From Bradyrhizobium sp. CSS354 (GTDB lineage: Bacteria > Pseudomonadota > Alphaproteobacteria > Rhizobiales > Xanthobacteraceae): DNA of 64,000 nucleotides. Below, piece after piece: positions 17,028-25,534 of this stretch. Positions within the stretch are counted from its first letter, which is position 1. Every line of letters starts with the position of its first letter. The DNA lies in assembly GCF_029051725.1 (NCBI RefSeq), contig NZ_JAACFU010000005.1:434001-498000 (forward strand). Reading direction: 5' to 3'. The notes under the pieces were generated by a model. That model was not told the origin of the DNA. It saw only the letters and a list, made by a program, of their open reading frames with translations, and searched no databases. A program made the translations under genes and the position numbers.

Positions 17028-18407
17028 ATGTCCACTTTCGACAATCCGTTTGATCCCGATCGCAACCTGCGAGCCGGCTGTGCCTGTGGTCAGCATCAAT
17101 CCGCAGCGGAGCATGAGCAAGCAACCGCATTGCGCTGCGCTCCCGTCGAGAGCGAAGAGAAGCGCTACGAGGGCGTCGTCGCTTCCGCCGTGATGCGCGC
17201 GATCTTTCCGCAGGATCTGGCGCGGCGCGCGTTTCTGAAATCGGTCGGGGCCTCCACCGCGCTGGCGGCGCTGTCGCAGTTTTTCCCGCTTCAGACCGCC
17301 ACCGAAGTCTTTGCGCAAGCCGGCGCGCCGGAAAAGAAGGACCTCAAGGTCGGCTTCATCCCGATCACCTGCGCGACGCCGATCATCATGGCGGCGCCGC
17401 TGGGCTTCTATGCCAAGCACGGCCTCAACGTCGACGTGGTCAAGACGGCCGGCTGGGCCGTGATCCGCGACAAGACCATCAACAAGGAATACGACGCCGC
17501 GCACATGCTGGCGCCGATGCCGCTCGCGATCTCGCTGGGCTTGGGTGCCAACGCGATTCCGTTCGCTGTACCTGCGATCGAGAATATCAACGGGCAGGGC
17601 ATCGTGCTGGCGAGCAAGCACAAGGACAAGCGCGACCCGAAGGACTGGAAGGGCATGAAGTTCGCCATCCCCTTCGACTATTCCATGCACAATTATCTGC
17701 TGCGCTACTATCTCGCCGAACACGGGATCGACCCCGACACCGACGTGCAGCTGCGTTCGGTACCGCCGCCGGAAATGGTGGCAAACCTGCGCGCCGACAA
17801 CATCGACGGCTTCCTCGCGCCCGACAACATCTGCCAGCGCGCGATCTATGACGGCGTCGGCTTCATGCATCTCTTGTCCAAGGAAATCTGGGACGGCCAT
17901 CCCTGCTGCAGCTTTGCCGCCAGCCGCGAGTTCATCACGACGGCGCCGAACAGCTTTGCCGCGCTGACGCGCGCGATCGTCGATGCCACCGCCTATGCGT
18001 CCAAGGCGGAGAATCGCAAGCAGATCGCCGAGGCAATCGCGCCGGCGAACTACATCAACGCGCCGGTGACGGTGCTGGAACAGGTCCTGACCGGCACCTA
18101 TGCCGACGGCCTCGGCGGCGTGAAGACGGATGAAAAGCGCGTCGATTTCGACCCGTTCCCCTGGCAGTCCTTTGCGGTGTGGATGCTGACGCAGATGAAG
18201 CGCTGGGGCCAGATCAAGGGCGACGTCGACTACAAGGCGGTCGCCGAGCAGGTCTATCTCGCCACCGACACCAGGAAGCTGATGACCGAGATGGGACTTG
18301 CGCCGCCAACCAGCAGCTACAAATCGTTCGCGGTGATGGGCAAGACCTTCGATCCGGCCAAGCCGGAGGATTATCTGGCGGGCTTCAAGATCAGGAAGGC
18401 GTCGTGA
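17028..18407 (+). CDS. Tat-exported ABC transporter substrate-binding protein (CmpA/NrtA family), probably for cyanate
   Basis: A 459-residue periplasmic binding protein. A twin-arginine motif ARRAFLKSVG lies at 65-74, followed by a hydrophobic stretch and an AQAGA cleavage region. The mature part is a NrtA/CmpA-type domain (KVGFIPITCATPIIMAAPLGFY, MLAPMPLAISLG). Tat export suggests folding or cofactor loading in the cytoplasm. Sixty-four residues precede the twin arginine, including CACGQH and HEQATALRC, far longer than a normal Tat leader. ATG 17028 follows GGAGG. Relatives bind nitrate, bicarbonate or cyanate. Cyanase three genes downstream makes cyanate, or bicarbonate as cyanase co-substrate, the best guess. 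Confidence 0.85.
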   Translation: MSTFDNPFDPDRNLRAGCACGQHQSAAEHEQATALRCAPVESEEKRYEGVVASAVMRAIFPQDLARRAFLKSVGASTALAALSQFFPLQTATEVFAQAGAPEKKDLKVGFIPITCATPIIMAAPLGFYAKHGLNVDVVKTAGWAVIRDKTINKEYDAAHMLAPMPLAISLGLGANAIPFAVPAIENINGQGIVLASKHKDKRDPKDWKGMKFAIPFDYSMHNYLLRYYLAEHGIDPDTDVQLRSVPPPEMVANLRADNIDGFLAPDNICQRAIYDGVGFMHLLSKEIWDGHPCCSFAASREFITTAPNSFAALTRAIVDATAYASKAENRKQIAEAIAPANYINAPVTVLEQVLTGTYADGLGGVKTDEKRVDFDPFPWQSFAVWMLTQMKRWGQIKGDVDYKAVAEQVYLATDTRKLMTEMGLAPPTSSYKSFAVMGKTFDPAKPEDYLAGFKIRKAS

Positions 18408-18429
18408 GCGGCCGCGATGTGCCTCCGCT

Positions 18430-18556
18430 GTCGTCCCGGCGAAGGCCGGGACCCATAACCCCAGGGCGGAGTTTGGCGAATATACGTTGTTCGGTACTAC
18501 GACCTTTCGACTCCGCTGGATCACGCGGTATGGGTCCCGGCCTTCGCCGGGACGAC
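18430..18556. repeat. Large intergenic palindrome with perfect 28-bp arms
   Basis: Arms 18430-18457 and 18529-18556 are exact reverse complements, beginning GTCGTCCCGGCGAAGGCCGG. They enclose about 70 bases that pair partly (GGCGGAG/CTCCGC). It lies inside the operon between the binding-protein and permease genes and may act as an mRNA processing or stabilising element. Confidence 0.92.
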
Positions 18557-18576
18557 GGGTGGAGAGGTCTTGCTGC

Positions 18577-19416
18577 ATGACCGCCTCCCTTCGTCTCCGC
18601 GCCGGCCTCGTCTCGATCGTGCTGCTCGTCGCGTTCCTCGGGGTCTGGCATCTCGCCGTGCGCTCTTCGGCACCGGTGACCACGATGAGCCCGGAATACG
18701 CCAAGCTGATGGGCCTGACCGCGACGCAGGGCAAATCCGCCATGCCCGGGCCGTTCGATGTCGGCGCAAAACTCTGGGAGCATGTGAAGAGCCCGTTCTA
18801 CGACAACGGGCCGAACGACAAGGGGCTCGGCATCCAGCTCGGTTATTCCATTGCGCGCGTCGGCACCGGCTATCTGCTGGCGGTGCTGGTCGCGATTCCG
18901 CTCGGCTTTCTCATCGGCATGTCGCCGCTGCTCAGCAAGGCGCTCGATCCCTTCATCCAGGTGTTGAAGCCGATCTCGCCGCTGGCGTGGATGCCGCTCG
19001 CGCTCTACACCATCAAGGATTCCTCGATCTCCGCGATCTTCGTCATCTTCATCTGCTCGATCTGGCCGATGCTGCTCAACACCGTGTTCGGGGTCGCGAG
19101 CGTACGCAAGGAATGGATCAACGTCGCGCGAACGCTCGAAGTCGGAACGATTAGGCGTGCCTTCACCGTGATCCTGCCGGCGGCGGCGCCGACCATCCTG
19201 ACCGGCATGCGTATCTCGATTGGCATTGCGTGGCTGGTAATCGTCGCGGCCGAAATGCTCGTCGGCGGCACCGGCATCGGCTATTTCGTCTGGAACGAGT
19301 GGAATAACCTCTCGATCACCAACGTCATCATCGCGATCCTGCTGATCGGGGTCGTCGGCATGTTGCTCGACCAGATCCTCGCGCGTTTCACGCGCATGGT
19401 CACGTTTCCGGAGTAG
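18577..19416 (+). CDS. ABC transporter permease (nitrate/cyanate/taurine type)
   Basis: A 279-residue inner-membrane permease with an N-terminal helix (9-28), a loop of about 75 residues, and then about five helices. The ABC-interaction EAA loop is EWINVARTLEVGTIRRAFTV, followed by ILPAAAPTILTGMRISIG, as in NrtB/CynB/SsuC permeases. ATG 18577 is chosen because GGAGAGG lies nine bases upstream; a longer in-frame opening would read through the palindromic repeat. It partners the ATPase four bases downstream and the Tat-exported binding protein upstream. Confidence 0.88.
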   Translation: MTASLRLRAGLVSIVLLVAFLGVWHLAVRSSAPVTTMSPEYAKLMGLTATQGKSAMPGPFDVGAKLWEHVKSPFYDNGPNDKGLGIQLGYSIARVGTGYLLAVLVAIPLGFLIGMSPLLSKALDPFIQVLKPISPLAWMPLALYTIKDSSISAIFVIFICSIWPMLLNTVFGVASVRKEWINVARTLEVGTIRRAFTVILPAAAPTILTGMRISIGIAWLVIVAAEMLVGGTGIGYFVWNEWNNLSITNVIIAILLIGVVGMLLDQILARFTRMVTFPE

Positions 19417-19420
19417 GGCT

Positions 19421-20353
19421 GTGACCGATAAATTCGTCTCCATCGAAGCAATCGCCAAGCGCTATCCGGGCGCGGGCGGCGTGACGACGACGATCTTCGA
19501 GAATCTGTGGCTGTCGATGGCGCGCGGCGAGTTCGCTTGCGTGATCGGCCATTCCGGCTGCGGCAAGACCACGGTGCTCAACATCCTCGCCGGCCTCGAT
19601 GCGCCGAGCGAGGGCGCGGTGATCGTCGACGGGCAGGCCATTTCAGGGACGAGCCTCGACCGCGCCGTGATCTTCCAGAGCCATGCGTTGCTTCCCTGGC
19701 GCACCGTGCTCGGCAACGTCGCCTACGCCGTGAGCTCGAAATGGCGGAGCTGGGATCGCGCCAGGGTGAAGGCGCATGCGCAGACGTTTATCGATCTCGT
19801 CGGTCTGACGGGTTCGGAACACAAGCGACCTTCCGAGCTTTCCGGCGGCATGAAGCAGCGCGTCGGCATCGCGCGTGCGCTCTCCATCACGCCAAAGATG
19901 ATGCTGATGGACGAGCCGTTCTCGGCACTCGACGCGCTGACGCGGGGCACGCTGCAGGACGAGGTGCGGCGCATCTGTCTCGAGACCGGGCAGACCGCAT
20001 TCATGATCACCCATGACGTCGACGAGGCGATCTATCTCGCCGACAAGATCTTCCTGATGACCAACGGTCCCGGCGCGGTGCTCGCGGAAGTGGTCGAGAA
20101 CCCGCTGCCGCGGGACCGCGGCCGCATCGATTTGCACCGCCATCCGCTTTACTACGCGCTGCGCAACCACATCGTTGATTTCCTGGTGATGCGCAGCAAG
20201 ACTTTCGCCGCCGAGACGCCTGGTCACGATCCGCGCAATGTGCCGGTGGTGCGTATCGGCAAGCCCGGATTGACGATCGCGTCTGACGCCAAGTCGGAGC
20301 CGCTCAATGAGACGTCGTGGCCGGGCTTGGCCCGGCCATCCACGTCTTCCTAG
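19421..20353 (+). CDS. ABC transporter ATP-binding protein (nitrate/cyanate type)
   Basis: A 310-residue ATPase with Walker A GHSGCGKTT, Q-loop QSHALLPW, signature LSGGMKQR, Walker B MLMDEPFSALDALTR and switch ITHDVDEAIYLAD. It energises import through the adjacent permease. The GTG start lies four bases after the permease stop. The last 12 codons (SWPGLARPSTSS) and the TAG stop come from an inserted palindromic repeat (20314-20399). The native C-terminus was therefore probably replaced, although the essential ATPase core is intact. Confidence 0.9.
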   Translation: MTDKFVSIEAIAKRYPGAGGVTTTIFENLWLSMARGEFACVIGHSGCGKTTVLNILAGLDAPSEGAVIVDGQAISGTSLDRAVIFQSHALLPWRTVLGNVAYAVSSKWRSWDRARVKAHAQTFIDLVGLTGSEHKRPSELSGGMKQRVGIARALSITPKMMLMDEPFSALDALTRGTLQDEVRRICLETGQTAFMITHDVDEAIYLADKIFLMTNGPGAVLAEVVENPLPRDRGRIDLHRHPLYYALRNHIVDFLVMRSKTFAAETPGHDPRNVPVVRIGKPGLTIASDAKSEPLNETSWPGLARPSTSS

Positions 20354-20399
20354 TACAGCCAAGAACGTGGATGCCCGGGACAAGGCCGGGCATGACGAC
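20314..20399. repeat. Palindromic repeat overlapping the 3' end of the ATPase gene
   Basis: The 86-bp element begins GTCGTGGCCGGGCTTGG and ends GGCCGGGCATGACGAC, with internal arms around CCACGT and ACGTGG. It supplies the ATPase stop codon. The right half (AAGAACGTGGATGCCCGGG) recurs at 31182, so both belong to one family. Confidence 0.85.
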
Positions 20400-20417
20400 A
20401 GCCAAGGAGACCCTGAC

Positions 20418-20900
20418 ATGAAACGCGAAGACCTCACCGAGAAGCTGCTCGACATCAAGCGCGAGAAGGGCTGGACCTGGAAATACATCTGCGAGCAGAT
20501 CGGCGGCTATTCCGAGGTGCTGATAACAGGTGCGATCCTCGGCCAAATGAAATTGACCAAGCCGCAGGCCGCCAACGCCGCTGAACTATTCGGCCTGACG
20601 AAGGCCGAAACCACGATGCTGAACGAGACGCCGATGCGCGGCATGCCGATGCCGCCGACCGATCCCTTGATCTATCGCTTCTACGAGCTGGTCATGGTCA
20701 ACGGTCCGGCCTGGAAGGCGCTGATCGAGGAGGAGTACGGCGACGGCATCATGTCGGCGATCGATTTCGACATGGTGATGGAGCGCCTGCCCAATCCGAA
20801 GGGCGACCGCGTCAAGATCACCATGAGCGGCAAATTCCTGCCGTACAAATATTACGGCGCCAGCGGCAATGTGCCGGAATATGGCTTCAAGGAGGGATAG
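20418..20900 (+). CDS. cynS: Cyanate hydratase (cyanase)
   Basis: A 160-residue cytoplasmic enzyme that converts cyanate plus bicarbonate to CO2 and carbamate, which yields ammonia. The N-terminal helical DNA-binding-like domain (1-80) and C-terminal catalytic domain are both present. The catalytic trio is in place: R87 and E90 in IYRFYE and S113 in DGIMSAIDF, at the same spacing as R96, E99 and S122 of the E. coli enzyme. The start at ATG 20418 follows AAGGAGA. It is the last gene of the Tat-binding protein/permease/ATPase operon. This is the anchor for reading the cluster as a cyanate system. Confidence 0.96.
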   Translation: MKREDLTEKLLDIKREKGWTWKYICEQIGGYSEVLITGAILGQMKLTKPQAANAAELFGLTKAETTMLNETPMRGMPMPPTDPLIYRFYELVMVNGPAWKALIEEEYGDGIMSAIDFDMVMERLPNPKGDRVKITMSGKFLPYKYYGASGNVPEYGFKEG

Positions 20901-20910
20901 CGATCCCTCC
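20891..20910 (+). terminator. Hairpin at the cynS stop codon
   Basis: Perfect 8-bp arms GGAGGGAT and ATCCCTCC with a four-base loop overlap the TAG stop. No T-run follows, so it is a weak or factor-dependent terminator at best, or an mRNA-end stabiliser. Confidence 0.4.
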
Positions 20911-20989
20911 GTCATTCCGGACGCCGCGATAGCGGCGATCCGGAATCTCGAGATTCCGGGTTCGGTCCTGTGGACCGCCCCGGAATGAC
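20911..20989. repeat. Palindromic intergenic repeat (GTCATTCCGG family)
   Basis: A 79-bp element with ends GTCATTCCGG and CCGGAATGAC and a central GGAATCTCGAGATTCC palindrome. It separates the cyanase operon from the DUF1476-purC locus. Confidence 0.85.
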
Positions 20990-21014
20990 AGTGTGGGCGG
21001 ATGCCTCTTTCGCC

Positions 21015-21338
21015 TTATTTCCCGGCCTTCACCTCGGCCGCCGCCACCGCGATCAGCTCGTTCATCTTGGCGCGAATCGCCTGTTCGGTGACGGCCACGT
21101 TCTTGGCGGCGAAATCGGCCATGACCTTGCGCAGGACGTCGGCGTCACCGGCTTCCTCGAAATCGGCCGCGACCACCTCCTTGGCATAGGCCGTGGCGGC
21201 ATCGCCGGTGATGCCGAGCTTTTCGGCCGCCCACAGACCGAGCAGCCGGTTGCGGCGGGCTTCCGCCTTGAATTTCTGCTCCTCGTCGAGGGCGAACTTC
21301 TTCTCGAAGCCTTCCTCGCGCTTGTCCAACGTGCTCAT
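21015..21338 (-). CDS. F1-ATPase inhibitor zeta subunit (DUF1476)
   Basis: A 107-residue, highly charged helical protein starting MSTLDKREEGFEKKFALDEE, the signature of DUF1476. In Paracoccus and other alphaproteobacteria this protein is the zeta subunit, whose N-terminus inhibits ATP hydrolysis by F1-ATPase. There are no cysteines or membrane segments. The gene is conserved next to purC in alphaproteobacteria and is divergent from it here. Confidence 0.9.
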   Translation of the reverse strand: MSTLDKREEGFEKKFALDEEQKFKAEARRNRLLGLWAAEKLGITGDAATAYAKEVVAADFEEAGDADVLRKVMADFAAKNVAVTEQAIRAKMNELIAVAAAEVKAGK

Positions 21339-21647
21339 GCCTTTTCCAATTCCCTGCTGACTGGACCCGGCTGGCCCTCGTTGCGAGAGCCCCGGTGCAT
21401 GCCTAGATAGGGGGCACGAATCGGCAAAACAACGAGCCGTTAAGCCGCAGGCAAGGCGGTATAAGTTTGATGCCGGACGGCTGGATCGATTGTGCTGGGG
21501 GAGCCAATCGGATAGGTTGCCTCAGGCTGGGTTCCCGTTCTGTTTTCTCGGGTTCCAGGCTGTTCACGGCAGCTCCGCTGTGGGTCGTAGTCTCGTCAAC
21601 CGGAGCACACCAAATACATGGATTTCAACAAAACACGGTACATCCCC
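21339..21647. other. Divergent intergenic region between the DUF1476 gene and purC (309 bp)
   Basis: This contains the upstream regions of both genes. An in-frame ATG for purC at 21618 would add ten residues, but the conserved PurC start is 21648. I saw no convincing operator, riboswitch or small ORF. Confidence 0.5.
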
Positions 21648-22415
21648 ATGAGCCGTCGGCGTCGCATTTATGAAGGCAAGGCAAAGGTTCTTTACGAAGG
21701 CCCGGAGCCCGGTACCCTGATCCAGCACTTCAAGGATGACGCCACCGCGTTCAATGCGAAAAAGCATCAGGTGATCGAGGGCAAGGGTGTCCTCAACAAC
21801 CGGATCTCGGAGTACCTGTTTCAGCACCTCAACGACATCGGGGTGCCGACCCATTTCATCCGCCGCCTCAACATGCGCGAGCAGTTGATTCGCGAAGTCG
21901 AGATCGTGCCGCTGGAAGTGGTGGTGCGGAACGTTGCCGCCGGCTCGCTGTCGCAGCGCCTCGGCATCGAGGAGGGCACGCAGCTGCCCCGCTCGATCAT
22001 CGAGTTCTACTACAAGAACGACCAGCTCAACGACCCCATGGTGTCGGAAGAGCACATCACCGCTTTCGGCTGGGCGACGCCGCAGGAGATCGACGACATC
22101 ATGGCGCTTGCCATCCGTGTCAACGACTTCCTCACCGGTCTCTTCCTCGGCATCGGCATCCGCCTCGTCGACTTCAAGATGGAGTGCGGCCGGCTGTTCG
22201 AGAACGATATGATGCGGATCATCGTCGCCGACGAGATCTCGCCGGATAGCTGCCGCCTGTGGGACATCAAGTCGAACGAGAAGCTCGACAAGGACCGTTT
22301 CCGTAGGGATCTCGGTGGGCTGCTCGAGGCCTATACCGAAGTCGCCAAGCGTCTCGGCATTCTCATGGAGAACGAGCGTCCGGCGGGCTCCGGCCCGGTG
22401 CTCGTGAAGAGCTAA
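21648..22415 (+). CDS. purC: Phosphoribosylaminoimidazole-succinocarboxamide synthase
   Basis: A 255-residue cytoplasmic enzyme of de novo purine synthesis; it joins aspartate to CAIR using ATP. It begins [18 protein letters not shown], with the family motifs [25 protein letters not shown]-like [15 protein letters not shown], and [12 protein letters not shown] near the C-terminus. The length is typical. The start at 21648 was chosen by conservation. It is followed after 12 bases by purS, so both are on one transcript. Confidence 0.95.
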   Translation: MSRRRRIYEGKAKVLYEGPEPGTLIQHFKDDATAFNAKKHQVIEGKGVLNNRISEYLFQHLNDIGVPTHFIRRLNMREQLIREVEIVPLEVVVRNVAAGSLSQRLGIEEGTQLPRSIIEFYYKNDQLNDPMVSEEHITAFGWATPQEIDDIMALAIRVNDFLTGLFLGIGIRLVDFKMECGRLFENDMMRIIVADEISPDSCRLWDIKSNEKLDKDRFRRDLGGLLEAYTEVAKRLGILMENERPAGSGPVLVKS

Positions 22416-22427
22416 GAGGGATCTGAC

Positions 22428-22670
22428 GTGAAGGCACGTGTTACCGTTACGTTGAAAACGGGCATCCTCGATCCGCAGGGCAAGGCGATCGAGGGTGCGT
22501 TGAAGTCGCTCGGCGTCGACGGCGTCGCCAGCGTTCGCCAGGGCAAGGTGTTCGACATCGAGCTCGCCGGCGCGGACAAGGCGAAGGCGGAGGCGGCGTT
22601 GAAGGACGCCGCCGACAAGCTTTTGGCGAACACCGTGATCGAGAATTATCGGGTCGAGCTGATCGGGTGA
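22428..22670 (+). CDS. purS: Phosphoribosylformylglycinamidine synthase subunit PurS
   Basis: An 80-residue subunit, starting at GTG 22428 after GAGGGA. It has the PurS pattern KARVTVTLKTGILDPQGKAIEGAL and ends with NTVIENYRVELIG. PurS bridges PurQ and the small form of PurL in the FGAM synthase complex. It directly follows purC. The purQ gene lies 1.2 kb downstream on the same strand, beyond an oppositely oriented corA. Confidence 0.95.
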   Translation: MKARVTVTLKTGILDPQGKAIEGALKSLGVDGVASVRQGKVFDIELAGADKAKAEAALKDAADKLLANTVIENYRVELIG

Positions 22671-22680
22671 CCGGGATGGC

Positions 22681-23697
22681 TCACAGCCACCCGACCCGAC
22701 GAAAACGCCAGTACAGCGAGCCGCAGGCCGTCAGCATCACGCCGAGCAGCGTGTAATAGCCGTACTCCCAGTCCAGCTCCGGCATGTGCTTGAAGTTCAT
22801 GCCGTAGATGCCGGCCAGCGCGGTCGGGATCGCGATGATCGCGAGCCAGGAGGCAAGCTTCTTGGAGACCGCCGTCTCCTGGGCCTGGCCGACCAGCAGG
22901 CTCGCTTCAAAGGCGAAGGCCAGCACCTCGCGCATCGAATCGATCCGTTCCTGGATATTCCTGACATGGTCGGTGACGTCGCGGAACAGCGGCTGCATCG
23001 TCGCGCGCACCATCGCCAGCTCGTCATGCTCGAGCCGGCGGCAGACCTCGACCAGAGGGCCGATCGCGGTCCGGAGCCGCAAGAGGTCGCGGCGCAGCAT
23101 ATAGAGCCGTTCGATCTGCGCCTTGCTGATCGCCTTGGAGAGCACGTCATCCTCAATGCTCTCGACTTCTTCGTGAATGCTCTCGAGCACGGGCGAGTAG
23201 TTGTCGACGATAAAATCGAGGATGGCGTAGAGGATGTAGTCCTCGCCGCGCGCGAGCGCTCGCGGGCAGCTTTCGCAGCGTTCGCGCACCGGCGTGTAGG
23301 ACGTCGACGCGCCGTGGCGCACCGAGACCAGATAGCCTTCGCCGACGAAGATGTGCGTCTCGCCGAAGGCGATCCGGCCCTCGATCAGTTGCGCGGTCCG
23401 CGCCACGATGAACAGGGCCTCGCCATATTGCTCGATCTTCGGTCGCTGATGGGCGTGGTTGGCGTCCTCGATGGCGAGCTCGTGCAGGTCGAACTGCTTC
23501 TGCACCGCGCTGAGCAGCGCCATATCGGGCTCGTGCAGCCCGATCCAGACCACGTGGCCGGGCTTCGCCCGCCAGCTCGAGGCTTCGCTGATGGCGATAT
23601 TGGCGACGCGCCGGCCATCGACATAGGCACCGGCGGCGATGACGCCCTCGGTGGACACCGGCTCGGAGGGGAATGTGGGCAGCGACGGGACATTCAT
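22681..23697 (-). CDS. corA: CorA family magnesium/cobalt transporter
   Basis: A 338-residue inner-membrane divalent-cation channel. A large cytoplasmic alpha/beta domain (1-275) with a long helix (RLYMLRRDLLRLRTAIGPLVEV region) precedes two C-terminal transmembrane helices. The signature YGMN at the end of the first helix is intact (IYGMNFKHMPELDWEYGY). The C-terminus is RFRRVGWL. It is inserted opposite to purS and purQ, splitting the purine gene run. Confidence 0.92.
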   Translation of the reverse strand: MNVPSLPTFPSEPVSTEGVIAAGAYVDGRRVANIAISEASSWRAKPGHVVWIGLHEPDMALLSAVQKQFDLHELAIEDANHAHQRPKIEQYGEALFIVARTAQLIEGRIAFGETHIFVGEGYLVSVRHGASTSYTPVRERCESCPRALARGEDYILYAILDFIVDNYSPVLESIHEEVESIEDDVLSKAISKAQIERLYMLRRDLLRLRTAIGPLVEVCRRLEHDELAMVRATMQPLFRDVTDHVRNIQERIDSMREVLAFAFEASLLVGQAQETAVSKKLASWLAIIAIPTALAGIYGMNFKHMPELDWEYGYYTLLGVMLTACGSLYWRFRRVGWL

Positions 23698-23861
23698 GGC
23701 TTTAATCCCGGGCGAATCGATCGGCCGAATGGCGGGCTATGGCCTGTGCACAACGCTCGCTGCCGAGGCTAGCACTGGTAAAATCCCCGTCAAATGGATA
23801 TGTCTGCTGGCGATTTGGCAGCCGTGCCAGCCCCATCCAATCCTCGTTCGGAACCTCTGCC

Positions 23862-24563
23862 ATGAAAGCCGCCATCCTCGTCTTTCCCGGAATCAACCGT
23901 GAGCGCGACATGGCGCGCGCCTTGAGGCTGATCTCGGGCAGCGAGCCCGCGATGGTCTGGCACGCCGAGACGTCGCTGCCTGATGGCACCGACCTCGTGG
24001 TGGTGCCCGGTGGGTTCTCCTATGGCGATTATCTGCGCTGCGGCGCGATTGCGGCGCGGGCACCGGTGATGGACGCGGTGCGCGACTATGCGGCCAAGGG
24101 CGGCCTTGTGCTCGGCGTCTGCAACGGCTTTCAGATCCTCTGCGAGTCCGGCCTCTTGCCCGGCGTCCTGATGCGCAATGCGCGGCTGAAATTCATCTGC
24201 CACGACGTGCATCTCCGCGTCGAGCGCTCCGACACGCCGTTCACCCGCGGCTACAATGCCGGGCAGGTGATCCGCGTGCCCATCGCGCACGGCGAGGGCA
24301 ATTATGCGGCGGACGCGGAGACCATCAAGCGGCTCGAAGGTGACGGTCGCGTGCTTTACCGCTATTGCTCGGCCGACGGTGCGATCGACGATATCAGCAA
24401 CATCAATGGCGCCGCGCAATCCATCGCCGGCATCGTCAACGACAAGGGCAACGTGCTCGGCATGATGCCGCATCCGGAAAACCACGTCGAAGACATTATG
24501 GGCTGCACCGACGGCCGCGGCCTGTTCGCCGGCCTCACCGCGCATCTGGAAAAGGCCGCGTGA
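23862..24563 (+). CDS. purQ: Phosphoribosylformylglycinamidine synthase subunit PurQ (glutaminase)
   Basis: A 233-residue class I glutamine amidotransferase that releases ammonia for PurL. The nucleophile cysteine lies in [17 protein letters not shown], and the His/Glu pair is in [10 protein letters not shown]. The start ATG 23862 gives [16 protein letters not shown]; the in-frame extension upstream has no homology. Its stop overlaps the GTG start of the TctC-type gene by four bases. Confidence 0.95.
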   Translation: MKAAILVFPGINRERDMARALRLISGSEPAMVWHAETSLPDGTDLVVVPGGFSYGDYLRCGAIAARAPVMDAVRDYAAKGGLVLGVCNGFQILCESGLLPGVLMRNARLKFICHDVHLRVERSDTPFTRGYNAGQVIRVPIAHGEGNYAADAETIKRLEGDGRVLYRYCSADGAIDDISNINGAAQSIAGIVNDKGNVLGMMPHPENHVEDIMGCTDGRGLFAGLTAHLEKAA

Positions 24564-25534
24564 TTAGGTCCGTGCTGAAGCGGCTGTCGGCCGCTGTCGC
24601 CGTCGTTACGCTCTCGACGGCCGCGTTCGCGCAGGACTTCCCCAAGCGTCCGGTCACCATGATCGTGCCGTTCGCGGCCGGCGGCACGTCCGACGTGATC
24701 GCGCGCACGGTTGCCGAGCAGATGGGCATCGCGCTCGGCCAGACGATCGTGATCGAGAACGTCGCCGGCGCCGGCGGCTCGACCGCACTGGCGCGCGCCT
24801 CCCGTGCCGAGCCTGACGGCTACACCATTGCAATCGGCAATGCAGGCACCAACGCCGCGACCTATACGATCTATCCAAAACTGCCGTTCACGCCGGACTC
24901 CTTCGTGCCGATCGCCATGGTGGCGAAGACGTTCGGCATCATCGCCGTGCGCAAGGATTTTCCGGCAAAGGACCTGAAAGAGTTCATCGCCTACGCCAAG
25001 GCCAACCCGGGCAAGATCAATCTCGGCCATGCCGGCGTCGGCTCTTCGAATTACCTGATCTGCAAGAGCTTCATCACGGCCGCCGGCATCGACGCGACGC
25101 TGGTCGGCTATCGCGGCGCCGCGCCCGCGCTCACCGATGCGATCGGCGGCCAGATCGACGGCGTCTGCGATGCGGCAGCCTCGGTCTCGCAGTCGATCAA
25201 CGAGAAGCTGGCGCGCGGGCTCGTGGTCGGCTCGACCGTCCGGCTCGCCACAGTGCCCGACCTGCCGACGTCAGCCGAAGCCGGCCTGCCCGAATTCGAA
25301 GCGCAGGGCTGGAACGGCCTGTTCGCGCCCAAGGGCACGCCTCCGGCAATCATCGCCAAGCTGAATGCAGCTGCACGCACGGCGGTGGAAACCGACGCGG
25401 TGAAGAAGCGCTTTGCCGACCTCTCGACCGTGGCCCCCGATGCCGACGAGCACACGCCCGAGGTGCTCCAGAAGCTCGTGACGCGCGACGTCGAGAAGTA
25501 CCGCAAGATGCTGGCGGACGACGCCAAGCCATAG
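24560..25534 (+). CDS. Tripartite tricarboxylate transporter-type (TctC/Bug) substrate-binding protein
   Basis: A 324-residue periplasmic protein. The signal peptide ([15 protein letters not shown], cleavage after AFA) is followed by the Bug-family pattern [34 protein letters not shown] and [16 protein letters not shown]. Such proteins deliver carboxylates to TctAB transporters or act as sensors. No TctA or TctB gene is in the window, so it is an orphan. The GTG start overlaps the purQ stop (GTGA), implying coupled translation with a purine enzyme, which is unexpected. Confidence 0.87.
   Translation: MIRSVLKRLSAAVAVVTLSTAAFAQDFPKRPVTMIVPFAAGGTSDVIARTVAEQMGIALGQTIVIENVAGAGGSTALARASRAEPDGYTIAIGNAGTNAATYTIYPKLPFTPDSFVPIAMVAKTFGIIAVRKDFPAKDLKEFIAYAKANPGKINLGHAGVGSSNYLICKSFITAAGIDATLVGYRGAAPALTDAIGGQIDGVCDAAASVSQSINEKLARGLVVGSTVRLATVPDLPTSAEAGLPEFEAQGWNGLFAPKGTPPAIIAKLNAAARTAVETDAVKKRFADLSTVAPDADEHTPEVLQKLVTRDVEKYRKMLADDAKP

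Noticed and set aside
15352..17193. A 613-codon plus-strand frame opposite the sigma54 activator.
   Set aside because: Its translation mirrors the codon bias of the activator (Ala/Leu/Asp-rich, no motif). The minus-strand protein has all AAA+ motifs.
16950..18743. A 597-codon minus-strand frame across the ABC transporter binding-protein gene.
   Set aside because: It spans the sigma54 promoter and the palindromic repeat, and its translation has no family resemblance.
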